64,000 bases of DNA from Cutibacterium avidum ATCC 25577 (GTDB lineage: Bacteria > Actinomycetota > Actinomycetes > Propionibacteriales > Propionibacteriaceae), in assembly GCF_000227295.1 (NCBI RefSeq), contig NZ_JH165054.1, positions 1,424,550-1,488,549 on the forward strand. The letters are read 5' to 3'. Positions 1 to 7,995 of this stretch are shown in pieces. A program made the position numbers and the translations under genes. A model generated the notes under the pieces. The model was not told the origin of the DNA, ran no database searches, and saw only the letters and a program-made list of their open reading frames with translations. Every line of letters begins with the position of its first letter. Position 1 is the stretch's first letter.

Positions 1-426
1 GTCACCCTCACGGACCTGGTGCGTCAGTGCCTGCGCATGAGGCCCGATCGGATCGTCCTGGGAGAGGTGCGAGGTGCCGAACTGCGGGACCTTCTCATGG
101 CTCTCAACACGGGTCATGAGGGCGGATGCGGGACGGTGCACGCCAACGGTGTGGCCGAGGTGCCAGCTCGTCTGGAGGCCCTTGCCGCCCTAGGCGGCCT
201 GTCGCGAGACGCGGCTTCGGCCCAGATCACCGCGGCCCTGCATGCCGTCATCCACCTGGAGCGGGGATCGTCAGGGCGACGGGTGGCTGAGATCGGCGTC
301 TTCACTGACGTCGACGGTCGAGCAGTTGTGCTGCCAGCCGTGCGATGGGACGCGGATGGTGCGACGAGCCTCGGTGCGGGTGCCGGAAGATTGTCCGAGC
401 TGTTGGGGACGGAGGTGGCCCCATGA
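1..426 (+). CDS. tadA: TadA/CpaF-type secretion ATPase, C-terminal part
   Basis: This is the last 141 codons of a gene whose start lies before the window; the frame is open from base 1. It is the C-terminal half of the VirB11/CpaF/TadA ATPase fold. The run RPDRIVLGEVRGAE is the family's Walker B region, and TGHEGGCGTVHAN is the His-box segment. Such ATPases form cytoplasmic hexamers that power assembly of Flp/Tad pili. The stop codon overlaps the next start (ATGATGA), so tadA, tadB and tadC are probably translationally coupled. In Actinobacteria this ATPase belongs to the conserved 'helicase/secretion neighbourhood', and the neighbours here fit that group exactly. Confidence 0.92.
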   Translation, partial: VTLTDLVRQCLRMRPDRIVLGEVRGAELRDLLMALNTGHEGGCGTVHANGVAEVPARLEALAALGGLSRDAASAQITAALHAVIHLERGSSGRRVAEIGVFTDVDGRAVVLPAVRWDADGATSLGAGAGRLSELLGTEVAP

Positions 427-1193
427 TGATCGTGATGGCCGCAGCCCTCATGGGTGTGGCGGTGTGGGTGGTGGTCCCGCCGCCCATGAGACGGCAAGAG
501 GGACGACGCCCGCCAGCCTGGTCAGTGGTGCCGGCCGGGATTGTGGCCGTCGGGTTGGTGTGTGGCATCAGCGGTGTGGTGTGGGCCGTCATGGCTACTG
601 CAGTCGGAGGGACGGTGTTCGTCGTCGTGCGGAGGCAGCGACGACGAACCCAGTCCCTCAGAGGCGGACAGGAAGTGGCCCGCGCGACGAGGGCCCTGGC
701 AGGACGAGTGTCGGTCGGGGAGATCCCGTCCATGGCCTTGGACCACGTTGCTGACGATGTCGAGGTGCTGGCCCGGGCCAAGAGGGCTCAAGCGGTGGGA
801 GGAAGCGTTCCCGACGCCCTCATCGCGACCGCCCGTCAACCGGGAATGGCGGGTTTGGTGCCCCTGGCCCATGCCTGGCAGTTGGCCGCGACGACGGGTG
901 CCCCACTCGCTCCAGCTGCCAAGTCAGTGGCGGAAGGAACCGCTCGGCGGGCTCGCCTGGAAGCCACCTTGGACTCCGAACTCGCCGCGGCCAGGGCGTC
1001 TGGACGGATCATGGGCCTGCTGCCCTTCGTCGGGTTGCTCATGGGGCATCTCGTCGGGGCACGCCCGACGGTCTTCCTGACGACCACCTGGTTGGGGAGG
1101 GCCTGCCTGGTGGGTGCGACCCTGCTGGCCTGTGTCGGGGTGCTGTGGAGTGAGGCCCTGGCGGATCGTGTGGCGAGGGAGGCCCTGCCGTGA
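423..1193 (+). CDS. tadB: TadB-like inner-membrane pilus assembly protein
   Basis: A 256-residue protein of the type II secretion F (GspF/TadB) family. The first ATG, at 423, overlaps the tadA stop and has GGAGG about 7 bases upstream. Two hydrophobic segments near the N-terminus (about residues 3-17 and 38-60) and two near the C-terminus flank a charged cytoplasmic middle part with helical residues resembling the T2SF fold. It is shorter than proteobacterial TadB (about 300 residues), as is usual for the actinobacterial version. With tadC it would form the membrane platform on which TadA acts. The family call rests on position and topology as much as on motifs. Confidence 0.8.
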   Translation: MMIVMAAALMGVAVWVVVPPPMRRQEGRRPPAWSVVPAGIVAVGLVCGISGVVWAVMATAVGGTVFVVVRRQRRRTQSLRGGQEVARATRALAGRVSVGEIPSMALDHVADDVEVLARAKRAQAVGGSVPDALIATARQPGMAGLVPLAHAWQLAATTGAPLAPAAKSVAEGTARRARLEATLDSELAAARASGRIMGLLPFVGLLMGHLVGARPTVFLTTTWLGRACLVGATLLACVGVLWSEALADRVAREALP

Positions 1194-1939
1194 CGGACAT
1201 CGATGTGGGCGGAACGCTGATTCCAGCGATGGTGATGGCTGCAGTGGCGGCCTGGCTGATCGTCCTACCAGCGGGGGAATCTCGAACGAAACCTCGCAAC
1301 CGTTCCCCTGCCTGGCTTGCCCCTCGCAGCGGTGCCCCCGCTCCCGAGGTTCGGGTCGTGGCGGGCCTGGCGGCCGGGTGCGGGGTCATGGCCGCAGTTT
1401 CCTGGCCCTTCCCGGTGGCAGTAGTGGTCGCCGGGGCTGCCGGAGCCATGGTGTGGTGGGGATCTGGGCGTCTGGAGTCTTCTGCGCATCGGCGGGAGGA
1501 GCAGCGGCGGGCGGCCCAACTACCAGAAACCCTCATGATGCTCTCCAGCGCGATGGAGGCCGGCCTGCCTTTGCGATCGGCGGTGACGACGGTGGCGGAA
1601 TCCTTGGACGGGCCCTGTGCTGAGGACTTGCGCCGGTTGGCGTCATCCCTGGCTGCTGGGGTTCCGGATTCCAAGGCCTGGAGCGTCCTCGCCTCGGCGC
1701 CGGTGTGGAGAGATCCGGCTCAGGACGTCTCACGAGCCGTTGATTCGGGCGAGGGCGTCAGTGAGCTGTTGTCGGCCCACGCCGCGCAATTGCAGATCGC
1801 CGCGGCCGAGCAGGCGGGAAAGAAGGCACGCAAGGCCGGCGTCGACGCCATCGGCCCGCTGGTCTGCTGTCACCTTCCGGCCTTCCTGCTGGTTGGGGTG
1901 GTGCCGATCATCGCCGGGATGGTGCTCGGGGTGTTGTGA
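1190..1939 (+). CDS. tadC: TadC-like type II secretion F family protein
   Basis: A 249-residue membrane protein starting at a GTG that overlaps the tadB stop (GTGA). Two N-terminal transmembrane stretches are followed by a helical domain. Its conserved-looking run ETLMMLSSAMEAGLPLRSAV is typical of T2SF/TadC proteins. The protein ends in a hydrophobic helix (CHLPAFLLVGVVPIIAGMVLGVL) close to the usual TadC C-terminus. It partners TadB in the Flp pilus platform. A gap of about 215 bases separates it from the pilin-like gene downstream. Confidence 0.85.
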   Translation: MTDIDVGGTLIPAMVMAAVAAWLIVLPAGESRTKPRNRSPAWLAPRSGAPAPEVRVVAGLAAGCGVMAAVSWPFPVAVVVAGAAGAMVWWGSGRLESSAHRREEQRRAAQLPETLMMLSSAMEAGLPLRSAVTTVAESLDGPCAEDLRRLASSLAAGVPDSKAWSVLASAPVWRDPAQDVSRAVDSGEGVSELLSAHAAQLQIAAAEQAGKKARKAGVDAIGPLVCCHLPAFLLVGVVPIIAGMVLGVL

Positions 1940-2155
1940 CGGGGGTGACGGCCGTGCCTGAGGGCGCGGCCGGCATCGTCACGTCCATGGCAAAAGTGGT
2001 TATCCACAAGGGGGTTGAGACGGCCGTGCGGAGGTTGTCCACAGAAATGAAAAAGGTGACGGATCTCGGGGGTTCAGACGACAACTGAAGTTGTGAGGCG
2101 TGGGCCTCACCTCGGTCGGGAGTGGTCCGGCCGCAAGAACAGACAGGAGACGACA

Positions 2156-2443
2156 GTGTCTGAGAAGAACCCAACGACTGAACCCGTCATCTCTGCGAGG
2201 TCCCTCGACCTGGTTGGTTCCACCGAAGCTGCGGTGGAACCATCAGCTCGGGGACGATACCGAGCAGCCCGCAACAAACTCATCGACCGCGGCATGGCCA
2301 CCGCAGAGTATGCCGTCGGCATTCTTGCTGCCGTCGCCCTCGCCCTGGTGATGTTGAAGATCGTCACTCACCAGGAGGTCTTCACTAAGTTGCTCAAGCT
2401 GGTCGTCGGCATCATCGGCAAGGCCGGAGGCATGCTGCCGTGA
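2156..2443 (+). CDS. DUF4244 small pilin-like protein
   Basis: A 95-residue protein. The GTG at 2156 is preferred because AGGAGA lies 6 bases upstream; an in-frame upstream GTG at 2093 lacks such a site. The N-terminal 45 residues are charged and would precede prepilin-peptidase processing. The segment RGMATAEYAVGILAAVALAL (from about residue 48) has the Flp-pilin pattern: a Gly/Met-Ala-Thr-Ala-Glu-Tyr motif followed by a hydrophobic helix. This matches the DUF4244 family, found in actinobacterial tad loci. It is the likely major pilin or pseudopilin of this system. It overlaps the next gene by 4 bases. Confidence 0.85.
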   Translation: MSEKNPTTEPVISARSLDLVGSTEAAVEPSARGRYRAARNKLIDRGMATAEYAVGILAAVALALVMLKIVTHQEVFTKLLKLVVGIIGKAGGMLP

Positions 2444-2850
2444 TCAGGCTGACTCGTCGTGGTGGGCGTCAACGGGCGTCCGCCACGCCGGGTCGCTCCT
2501 CGCGGCGATCCGGACAGAACGCGTCGCGGGGAATGGTGACGGTCGAGATGGCCGTCAGTCTCATCACGGCAGCCCTGGTCGTGGTGGCCAGCTGCTGGGT
2601 GGTGGGGCTGGTGGTCGTCGAGGATGCCTGTCGCACGACGGCTGCCCAGGTGGCCCGCCAGGTGGCTCGTGGCGACACAGCCTCGGCACGTCAGGCCGAG
2701 AGACACGCCCCGACCGGGGCGCAGGTGTCAACCAGGTCCTCGGGTGGCTGGGTTGAGGTGACGGTCCAGGTTAATCGGTCCCTGGGACGGCTCGGACCGG
2801 TTCATCTGCGCGGTCAGGCGCGCTCGCCGATGGAACCGGGGGAGTCATGA
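2440..2850 (+). CDS. TadE-family minor pilin
   Basis: A 136-residue protein starting at a GTG that overlaps the previous stop. After a basic N-terminus, RGMVTVEMAVSLITAALVVV (about residues 30-50) gives the TadE signature: a Glu inside a Thr-Val-Glu-Met pattern followed by a hydrophobic helix. The C-terminal part is polar and probably exported. TadE proteins are pseudopilins needed for pilus assembly in Tad systems. It sits in the same tightly packed transcription unit as the DUF4244 gene. Confidence 0.82.
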   Translation: MIRLTRRGGRQRASATPGRSSRRSGQNASRGMVTVEMAVSLITAALVVVASCWVVGLVVVEDACRTTAAQVARQVARGDTASARQAERHAPTGAQVSTRSSGGWVEVTVQVNRSLGRLGPVHLRGQARSPMEPGES

Positions 2851-3251
2851 GGAGGTGGTGTCATCGCCGCTCGTCCGGTGGTCGCGATGCGCGCCGGGAA
2901 CGAGGCTCGGGAACCGTGATACTGGCGGCTGCCGGGGTGGGATTCATCGCGGCGGTCTGGCTGTCCATCCTGGTGACGGGATGGTGGTCGGCCGGTCATC
3001 GCGCTGAGGAGGTGGCCGACATGGCTTCCTTGGCGGCCGGACGAGCTGAAGCCCTCGGCGAGTCGGGATGTCCGGTCGCGTATCAGACGGTGCGGGCGAA
3101 CGGAGCTCAGCTGATGGCTTGTGAGGTGCGTGGTGGACCGACGGGGTTCACCGTCATCGTCGATGTGGGGATGAGGCCCCACCGCGGATGGGAGTTGCCT
3201 GGCATGCCCACGACGGTGGTGAAAACCTCTCGAGCCGGCCCGATCGAGTGA
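2847..3251 (+). CDS. Helicase/secretion-neighbourhood TadE-like protein
   Basis: A 134-residue protein whose ATG overlaps the upstream stop (ATGA). An Arg-rich head is followed by RGSGTVILAAAGVGFIAAVWLSILV, a TadE/TadG-like Gly-Ser-Gly-Thr-Val motif with one membrane helix. The remaining 80 residues contain 'AEEVADMASLAAGRAEALG', typical of the TadE-like group always found beside an actinobacterial DEAH helicase. That helicase is the next gene here, on the opposite strand. The role in pilus assembly is inferred from family and context. Confidence 0.8.
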   Translation: MRRWCHRRSSGGRDARRERGSGTVILAAAGVGFIAAVWLSILVTGWWSAGHRAEEVADMASLAAGRAEALGESGCPVAYQTVRANGAQLMACEVRGGPTGFTVIVDVGMRPHRGWELPGMPTTVVKTSRAGPIE

Positions 3252-3551
3252 GCCGGAAACAGGAGGTTGGCAAGGAAGAACACGTGTGACGTCGAGACCG
3301 TCAGTGATCCGTCCCCAACGTCGGGGTCATGATCAGCCAGGTGATCGTGCACGGATACCGCAGTAATTCGTGACCTCGTCATGGAGCTGGGGCGGATCAC
3401 CGTCGTCACTGCGTGCCATTCTCAGTAGGTAATTCGCTCATGCGAAGGAAGGGTCGAAGACCCTGGGGGATGACTCCATCGCCGCACCGGCGGTCATCGT
3501 CCAGCGATCCGACAGGTATTGCAGGGGTGGCAGGCGACGTCTGAACTGGGA
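3252..3551. other. Convergent intergenic stretch, no gene seen
   Basis: This stretch of 300 bases lies between the ends of the tad operon and the DEAH helicase gene. No open frame with plausible coding character was found on either strand. No strong hairpin followed by a T-run could be seen by eye, so the terminators of the two converging units remain unplaced. Confidence 0.5.
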
Positions 3552-5861
3552 TCAGGTTCCCAGCGGATCCATCTCCGCTGTCAACGCGGCCGCCGATGCC
3601 TTGTCGAGCATCTGATTGGCGTTACCGCACTTGGGCGAGACGACGCAGGCAGGACACCCCGACTCGCACTCACACTGGGCCAGCCGCAGAGCGGTCGCAT
3701 GCCACCATTCCTCGGCCTTGTCGAAACCGGCCTGCGCGAAACCAGCCCCACCGGCCTGGCCATCGTGGATGACGATGGTGCACGCCCCGGTATCGGGCAG
3801 CATGACCGTCGACACCCCGCCGACATCCCACCGATCGCACGGCGAGAACATCGGCAACAGCCCGATCGCGGTGTGCTCGCAACCATGAGCCGCCCCCGCC
3901 AGATGAACCGCATCCAGTCCCAGCTTGTCGACGACCTCGTCAGGGATGACCCACCAGCACGCCTGGGTGATCATGGTGTGGGTGGGCATGTCCAGGGCTG
4001 TGGAGTCCCAGACGTCATTGGTGATCTCGTCGCGACGCAGATATCCGACGACCTGTTCGGTCAGTTCCACCTGCCCGCATGCCACATAGCCCGGCCCAAA
4101 ATCTCGGCGCTTCTCCTCCTGGATGATGCGTACCGTTGACGCCGATTGTGGCTGGGTCCAGTAGCCCGGCAGACCCTGGTGCACCAGGGCGTGGTGCTCG
4201 GCGGGGTCATACTCGTCGACCAACCACTGGTCGCCCTGGTGCAGGTACACCGCTCCCGGATGAACCGTTCGATCCCCGGCGGCCTCGTCGACCACCCCGA
4301 TGACTCGACCGGTGGACCGATCGATGATGTCAATCCCCTTGCCAGCTGCCGATCTCAGGTCGATGGCGTCGACAGCTCGCCCCGGGCGGGTCCAGAACAG
4401 CCGATTCCCACGTCGTCGCAGCACCTTCTGGGCTGCCAACATCTCGCACATTCCGGCGAAGGCTGACCCGTAGAACTCCTCGTCGGCAGGGGAGAGGTAG
4501 GCCTCCTGGGCAGCCGCAGCCAGATGCGGACCGAGGACATAAGGGTTGTCTGGATGCAGGACCGTCGACTCCACCGACGAGGAGAACAACAGTTCTGGGT
4601 GGTTGAAGAGGTACTGATCCAGCGGATTCTCTCGGGCCATGAGGACGACGAGGGCGTCACGTCCGGACCGGCCGGCGCGACCGGCCTGCTGCCACAGGGA
4701 CGACAGTCGTCCGGGATATCCGGCGATGACGACGGCGTCCATCCCCGAGACGTCCACCCCCAGCTCCAGGGCGTTCGTCGCCACCACGGCTCGCACGGAT
4801 CCGTTCTGCAACCCGGCTTCGATGGCTCGACGATCCTCGGGCAGGTATCCGGCGCGATAGGACGCGATCCGCGCCCCACCGGTCACCCGGTCCTGGGCGT
4901 GGGCAGAGATGACCTCTGCCAGCGACCGCGAGGCGACGAAACAGATCGTCTGCATCCCGGCGTCGGCAAGGTCCGCCACCAATCCGGTGGCGTCACTGGA
5001 CACCGACTCGGCCGGCTGCCACAGCACGACGTCGCGTCCCGGATGAGGAGAGCAGTCCTCGTCGACGACATCGACCTTCTCCACCCCGAGCAGACGCGCC
5101 CCGGCCTCAGCCGCATTCGTCGACGTCGCACTCGACAGCAGGAAGACCGGATCAGCCCCGTGCATCCGGCAGAGCCTGCGAAGCCGACGGATGACCTGGG
5201 CCACGTGGGCCCCGAAGACCCCGCGGTACCGATGTGCCTCGTCGATGACGACATACCTCAGACTTCCCAGCAGGGAGGCCCACCGGGAGTGGGAGGGCAG
5301 CACTGTGTGGTGCAGCATGTCTGGATTGGTGAGGACGTACCGGGCCTGCTCCCGGGCGAATCGGCGCTCGGCGTCGTCGGAGTCACCGTCGAGGGTGGAA
5401 ACCAACCAGTTGCGCGGCCCGATTTCGCGGCAGATCCGGTCCTGGTCGTGGGCCAGGGCCTTCGTCGGGGCCAGATACAAGGCGCTGTTGCGTTTCAGGG
5501 AATCGCGCAGGGAGGCCGACAGATTCGGGGTGGGCGGGTCAGGCAGCACCGGAGTCGTCGACGCCGTCGCCGCCATGATAGGCAACAGGTAGGCCAAGGT
5601 CTTGCCAGATGCCGTTGCGGTGCAGATGGCGGTGTGGTGTCCGGCTTTCGCCAACTCTGCGAGCAGCGCCTGATGCTCCCACGGGTGTGAGATGCCGGCC
5701 TTCTCCACGGCTTTGCGACAATCCTCGGGCAGCCATGACGGCCACTCACAGGTGCGCCCAGACGCAGCGTCACGATGATCGACGTGCACCACTTGGGGGC
5801 TGGCCAGCAGTCGTGACACAGTCCTGCCGTCGGGTATCGACGGGACAGATGGAACGGCCAC
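3552..5861 (-). CDS. DEAH-box helicase with C-terminal DUF1998 zinc domain
   Basis: A 769-residue superfamily 2 helicase. Visible motifs are TATASGKTLAYLLP (Walker A, near residue 80), VIDEAHRYRG (DEAH), LLSSATS (motif III) and, in the second RecA domain, QQAGRAGRSGRDALVV (motif VI). The C-terminus carries the DUF1998 cysteine cluster CECESGCPACVVSPKCGN. This is the 'helicase/secretion neighbourhood' DEAH protein, related to Mrr-type and Hrq1-like helicases. The reason for its constant link to tad genes is unknown; a DNA-repair role is known for Hrq1 relatives. It starts at GTG 5861 with no clear ribosome site, so a leaderless message is possible. It is divergent from the methyltransferase gene, with only 17 bases between starts. 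Confidence 0.9.
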   Translation of the reverse strand: MAVPSVPSIPDGRTVSRLLASPQVVHVDHRDAASGRTCEWPSWLPEDCRKAVEKAGISHPWEHQALLAELAKAGHHTAICTATASGKTLAYLLPIMAATASTTPVLPDPPTPNLSASLRDSLKRNSALYLAPTKALAHDQDRICREIGPRNWLVSTLDGDSDDAERRFAREQARYVLTNPDMLHHTVLPSHSRWASLLGSLRYVVIDEAHRYRGVFGAHVAQVIRRLRRLCRMHGADPVFLLSSATSTNAAEAGARLLGVEKVDVVDEDCSPHPGRDVVLWQPAESVSSDATGLVADLADAGMQTICFVASRSLAEVISAHAQDRVTGGARIASYRAGYLPEDRRAIEAGLQNGSVRAVVATNALELGVDVSGMDAVVIAGYPGRLSSLWQQAGRAGRSGRDALVVLMARENPLDQYLFNHPELLFSSSVESTVLHPDNPYVLGPHLAAAAQEAYLSPADEEFYGSAFAGMCEMLAAQKVLRRRGNRLFWTRPGRAVDAIDLRSAAGKGIDIIDRSTGRVIGVVDEAAGDRTVHPGAVYLHQGDQWLVDEYDPAEHHALVHQGLPGYWTQPQSASTVRIIQEEKRRDFGPGYVACGQVELTEQVVGYLRRDEITNDVWDSTALDMPTHTMITQACWWVIPDEVVDKLGLDAVHLAGAAHGCEHTAIGLLPMFSPCDRWDVGGVSTVMLPDTGACTIVIHDGQAGGAGFAQAGFDKAEEWWHATALRLAQCECESGCPACVVSPKCGNANQMLDKASAAALTAEMDPLGT

Positions 5862-5878
5862 GCGCCAAGATTGCCACC

Positions 5879-7366
5879 ATGGGCAGACACCTCACCGCCG
5901 ACGAGATCGAACAGCTGCGGAACACCTTCATTGATATCGGCTTCCTCACGGACCCCGTCATGGCCGCCATCGGGGACCTCGGGCAGCTCGGACTGACGAG
6001 AAACACCACCACCCCGGCCGCCCGGGCCCTCGTGGGTCGCACCGATCCGCTGGCTGGGGCCATCCGGCTCTGGCTGCTTCAACAGCAGGTCCCCGCCGAG
6101 CAGCTCTCGCCACTGCCACTGGAGACCCTCGCCGAGGCAGGAATCGTGAGCGTCGACGGGTCGGTGGTCCGCGCCCTGGTCGACCTGCGTCCCTACGGTT
6201 CTCCCGACGACGGCGGCTCCGGCTGGACTGTCTCCGACCTCACCCCGGGCTTGGACAGGGTCATTACCAAAACCCGCTCCAACTACGTGTTGGGTGTCTC
6301 GCCGGCATCGGTGTCCCTGACCCAGATGGCCGTTCCCACCCATGTCGGGAGCGCCCTGGACATGGGTTGTGGATGTGGCGTGCAATCCCTGCACCTGTCT
6401 CGCCACGCCGACCGTGTCGTTGCCACTGACATCAATCCACGAGCCCTTCAGATGGCCGAACTCACGTGCCGTCTCTCCCATGCGGACGTGGACATTCGGG
6501 AAGGGTCCCTCTACGACCCTGCTGGAGATGACACTTTCGACCTCATCGTCACCAATCCGCCATACGTCATGGCCCCTCCCAGCCCGGACGGTCAGCGTCT
6601 GGTCTACCGAGAAGGCGGATTCTCCGGCGACGGCCTGGTGGAAGCCGTCGTCCGTGGCGCCCCAGCCCGCCTCAACGACGGCGGCATGCTTCAGGTTCTC
6701 GCCAACTGGGCCCACATCGGAGATCAGCCGTGGTCCGAGCGACTGGCCACCTGGGTCGAGGGGACTGGCTGTGACCTGTGGGCTGTCGAGCGGGAACACC
6801 TCGACGTCTGCGAATACATCGAGACGTGGCTCACTGACGCCGGCCTCGACGGATCCCCTCAATGGCGTCCTCGCTACGACGAGTGGCTGTCCTACTTCGA
6901 CACCCTCGACGTCACCGGTGTCTCCCTGGGTTGGATCACGCTGACGAAGGCTGGTCGCGACGAGCCGGATCTGTCCTTCGAGGAATGGCCCTGGCAGGTC
7001 GCACAACCCATCGGAGGGACGATGGCCCAGCGAGCCCAGGCCGTCACCTGGGCTCGTCTGAGTGACGAGGACCTGGTGGCCCGGCGCTGGCGTATTGCCT
7101 CTGACGTCGACAACGAGACCACCGGACGCCCCGGGGCCACCGATCCGGAGCACATCGTGCTGCGTCAGCGTCGAGGGTTGTGCCGTGCCGTGGAGATGAC
7201 GACGGCCTCCGGTGGGGTGCTGGGAGCCTGCGACGGGGAACTCACCCTGGGACAGATCACCGGCGCCGTCTCGGCGATCCTCGAGGTCGACCATGAGGAC
7301 GTCCTCGCCGAGGTGCTCCCGCTGGTCCGCGAGTGCCTGCGTCACGGCATCCTCGAGGCTGCCTGA
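5879..7366 (+). CDS. Class I SAM-dependent methyltransferase (HemK/DUF7059 type)
   Basis: A 495-residue protein. An N-terminal helical domain (about 1-140) of the DUF7059 type leads into a Rossmann methyltransferase domain. LDMGCGCG (residues 160-167) is the SAM-binding glycine loop. NPPY (226-229) is the catalytic motif of N-methyltransferases such as PrmC/HemK and RlmF, which modify amide or exocyclic nitrogens. The last 200 residues form an additional domain. The substrate cannot be read from the sequence; ribosomal RNA, release factor or another protein are possible. ATG 5879 is chosen because it stays clear of the divergent helicase start; ATG 5849 is an in-frame alternative. Confidence 0.8.
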   Translation: MGRHLTADEIEQLRNTFIDIGFLTDPVMAAIGDLGQLGLTRNTTTPAARALVGRTDPLAGAIRLWLLQQQVPAEQLSPLPLETLAEAGIVSVDGSVVRALVDLRPYGSPDDGGSGWTVSDLTPGLDRVITKTRSNYVLGVSPASVSLTQMAVPTHVGSALDMGCGCGVQSLHLSRHADRVVATDINPRALQMAELTCRLSHADVDIREGSLYDPAGDDTFDLIVTNPPYVMAPPSPDGQRLVYREGGFSGDGLVEAVVRGAPARLNDGGMLQVLANWAHIGDQPWSERLATWVEGTGCDLWAVEREHLDVCEYIETWLTDAGLDGSPQWRPRYDEWLSYFDTLDVTGVSLGWITLTKAGRDEPDLSFEEWPWQVAQPIGGTMAQRAQAVTWARLSDEDLVARRWRIASDVDNETTGRPGATDPEHIVLRQRRGLCRAVEMTTASGGVLGACDGELTLGQITGAVSAILEVDHEDVLAEVLPLVRECLRHGILEAA

Positions 7367-7432
7367 GTCCTTCAGAACCGGTGGACGATGACCACTCTAG
7401 CCCCGGTGGCAGGGGTGTTCCTCGGTGCGCTA

Positions 7433-7457
7433 TTTTTGGTGAGTAAATCATCAAAAA
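7433..7457. promoter_or_regulatory. Imperfect inverted repeat upstream of the DUF2249 gene
   Basis: Arms TTTTTGGTGA and TCATCAAAAA (9 of 10 positions complementary) surround the 5-base spacer GTAAA. The element ends where the ribosome site (AAGGAG) of the DUF2249 gene begins. Its odd-centred symmetry resembles an operator for a dimeric regulator rather than a terminator. The regulator is unknown. Confidence 0.5.
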
Positions 7458-7466
7458 GGAGAACTG

Positions 7467-7757
7467 ATGACCGATCACCAGGAGATCCCCCTCACCGAGA
7501 CCCATCACTGCAGCTGTGGTGAAAGCAATGCCGGACTGCCCGAGCTCGACGTGCGCACCATTCCACACGCCATCCGCCACGGTGCCGTCATCGGTGCCTT
7601 CGCCCAGCTACAGCCGGGCGCCTCGATGGTCCTCATCGCCCCACACAATCCGCTGCCCCTGCTGAGCCAGCTCGAGCAGATCAATGGATCGCTCGGCATC
7701 GAGTACCTCACCGAGGGCCCGGAGGAGTGGCACATCAAGCTCACCAAGCAGGCCTGA
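7467..7757 (+). CDS. DUF2249 domain small protein
   Basis: A 96-residue soluble protein preceded by a strong AAAAAGGAG site 6 bases from the ATG. The pattern LDVRTIPHAIRHGAVIGAFAQLQPGASMVLIAPHNPLPLL matches DUF2249, with its conserved Asp-Val-Arg start and the His-Asn-Pro turn. N-terminal HHCSCGES adds His and Cys residues that could bind metal. DUF2249 proteins often occur with hemerythrin-like, nitrite or nitric-oxide related genes, but no such gene is nearby. It is monocistronic here; the only visible control element is the inverted repeat just upstream. Confidence 0.85.
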   Translation: MTDHQEIPLTETHHCSCGESNAGLPELDVRTIPHAIRHGAVIGAFAQLQPGASMVLIAPHNPLPLLSQLEQINGSLGIEYLTEGPEEWHIKLTKQA

Positions 7758-7995
7758 GGCCTTCTCACAGGATGTGAACGCGCCCTGCCTCCGACCTCCT
7801 GCCGTCCAGCCCGAAACAGGCTGGCCGAACAGGCTCGTCGGGGGCAGGGTGTTCTCGTTGCGAGCGAACTCGAGGTGCTCGATGCGACGGCTGTTGTTAC
7901 GGTTGACGCGCGACCACCGGCGACGGTGCCGCTACATTGGGCCGCGGACCGTCCTCCTCGGGGCAGCCCACATCACGTCAACGGAGAAGGCAGGA

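Noticed and set aside
5495-7345. 616-codon minus-strand frame across the methyltransferase and the helicase start
   Set aside because: It overlaps two genes with clear motifs and reads as low-complexity shadow sequence.
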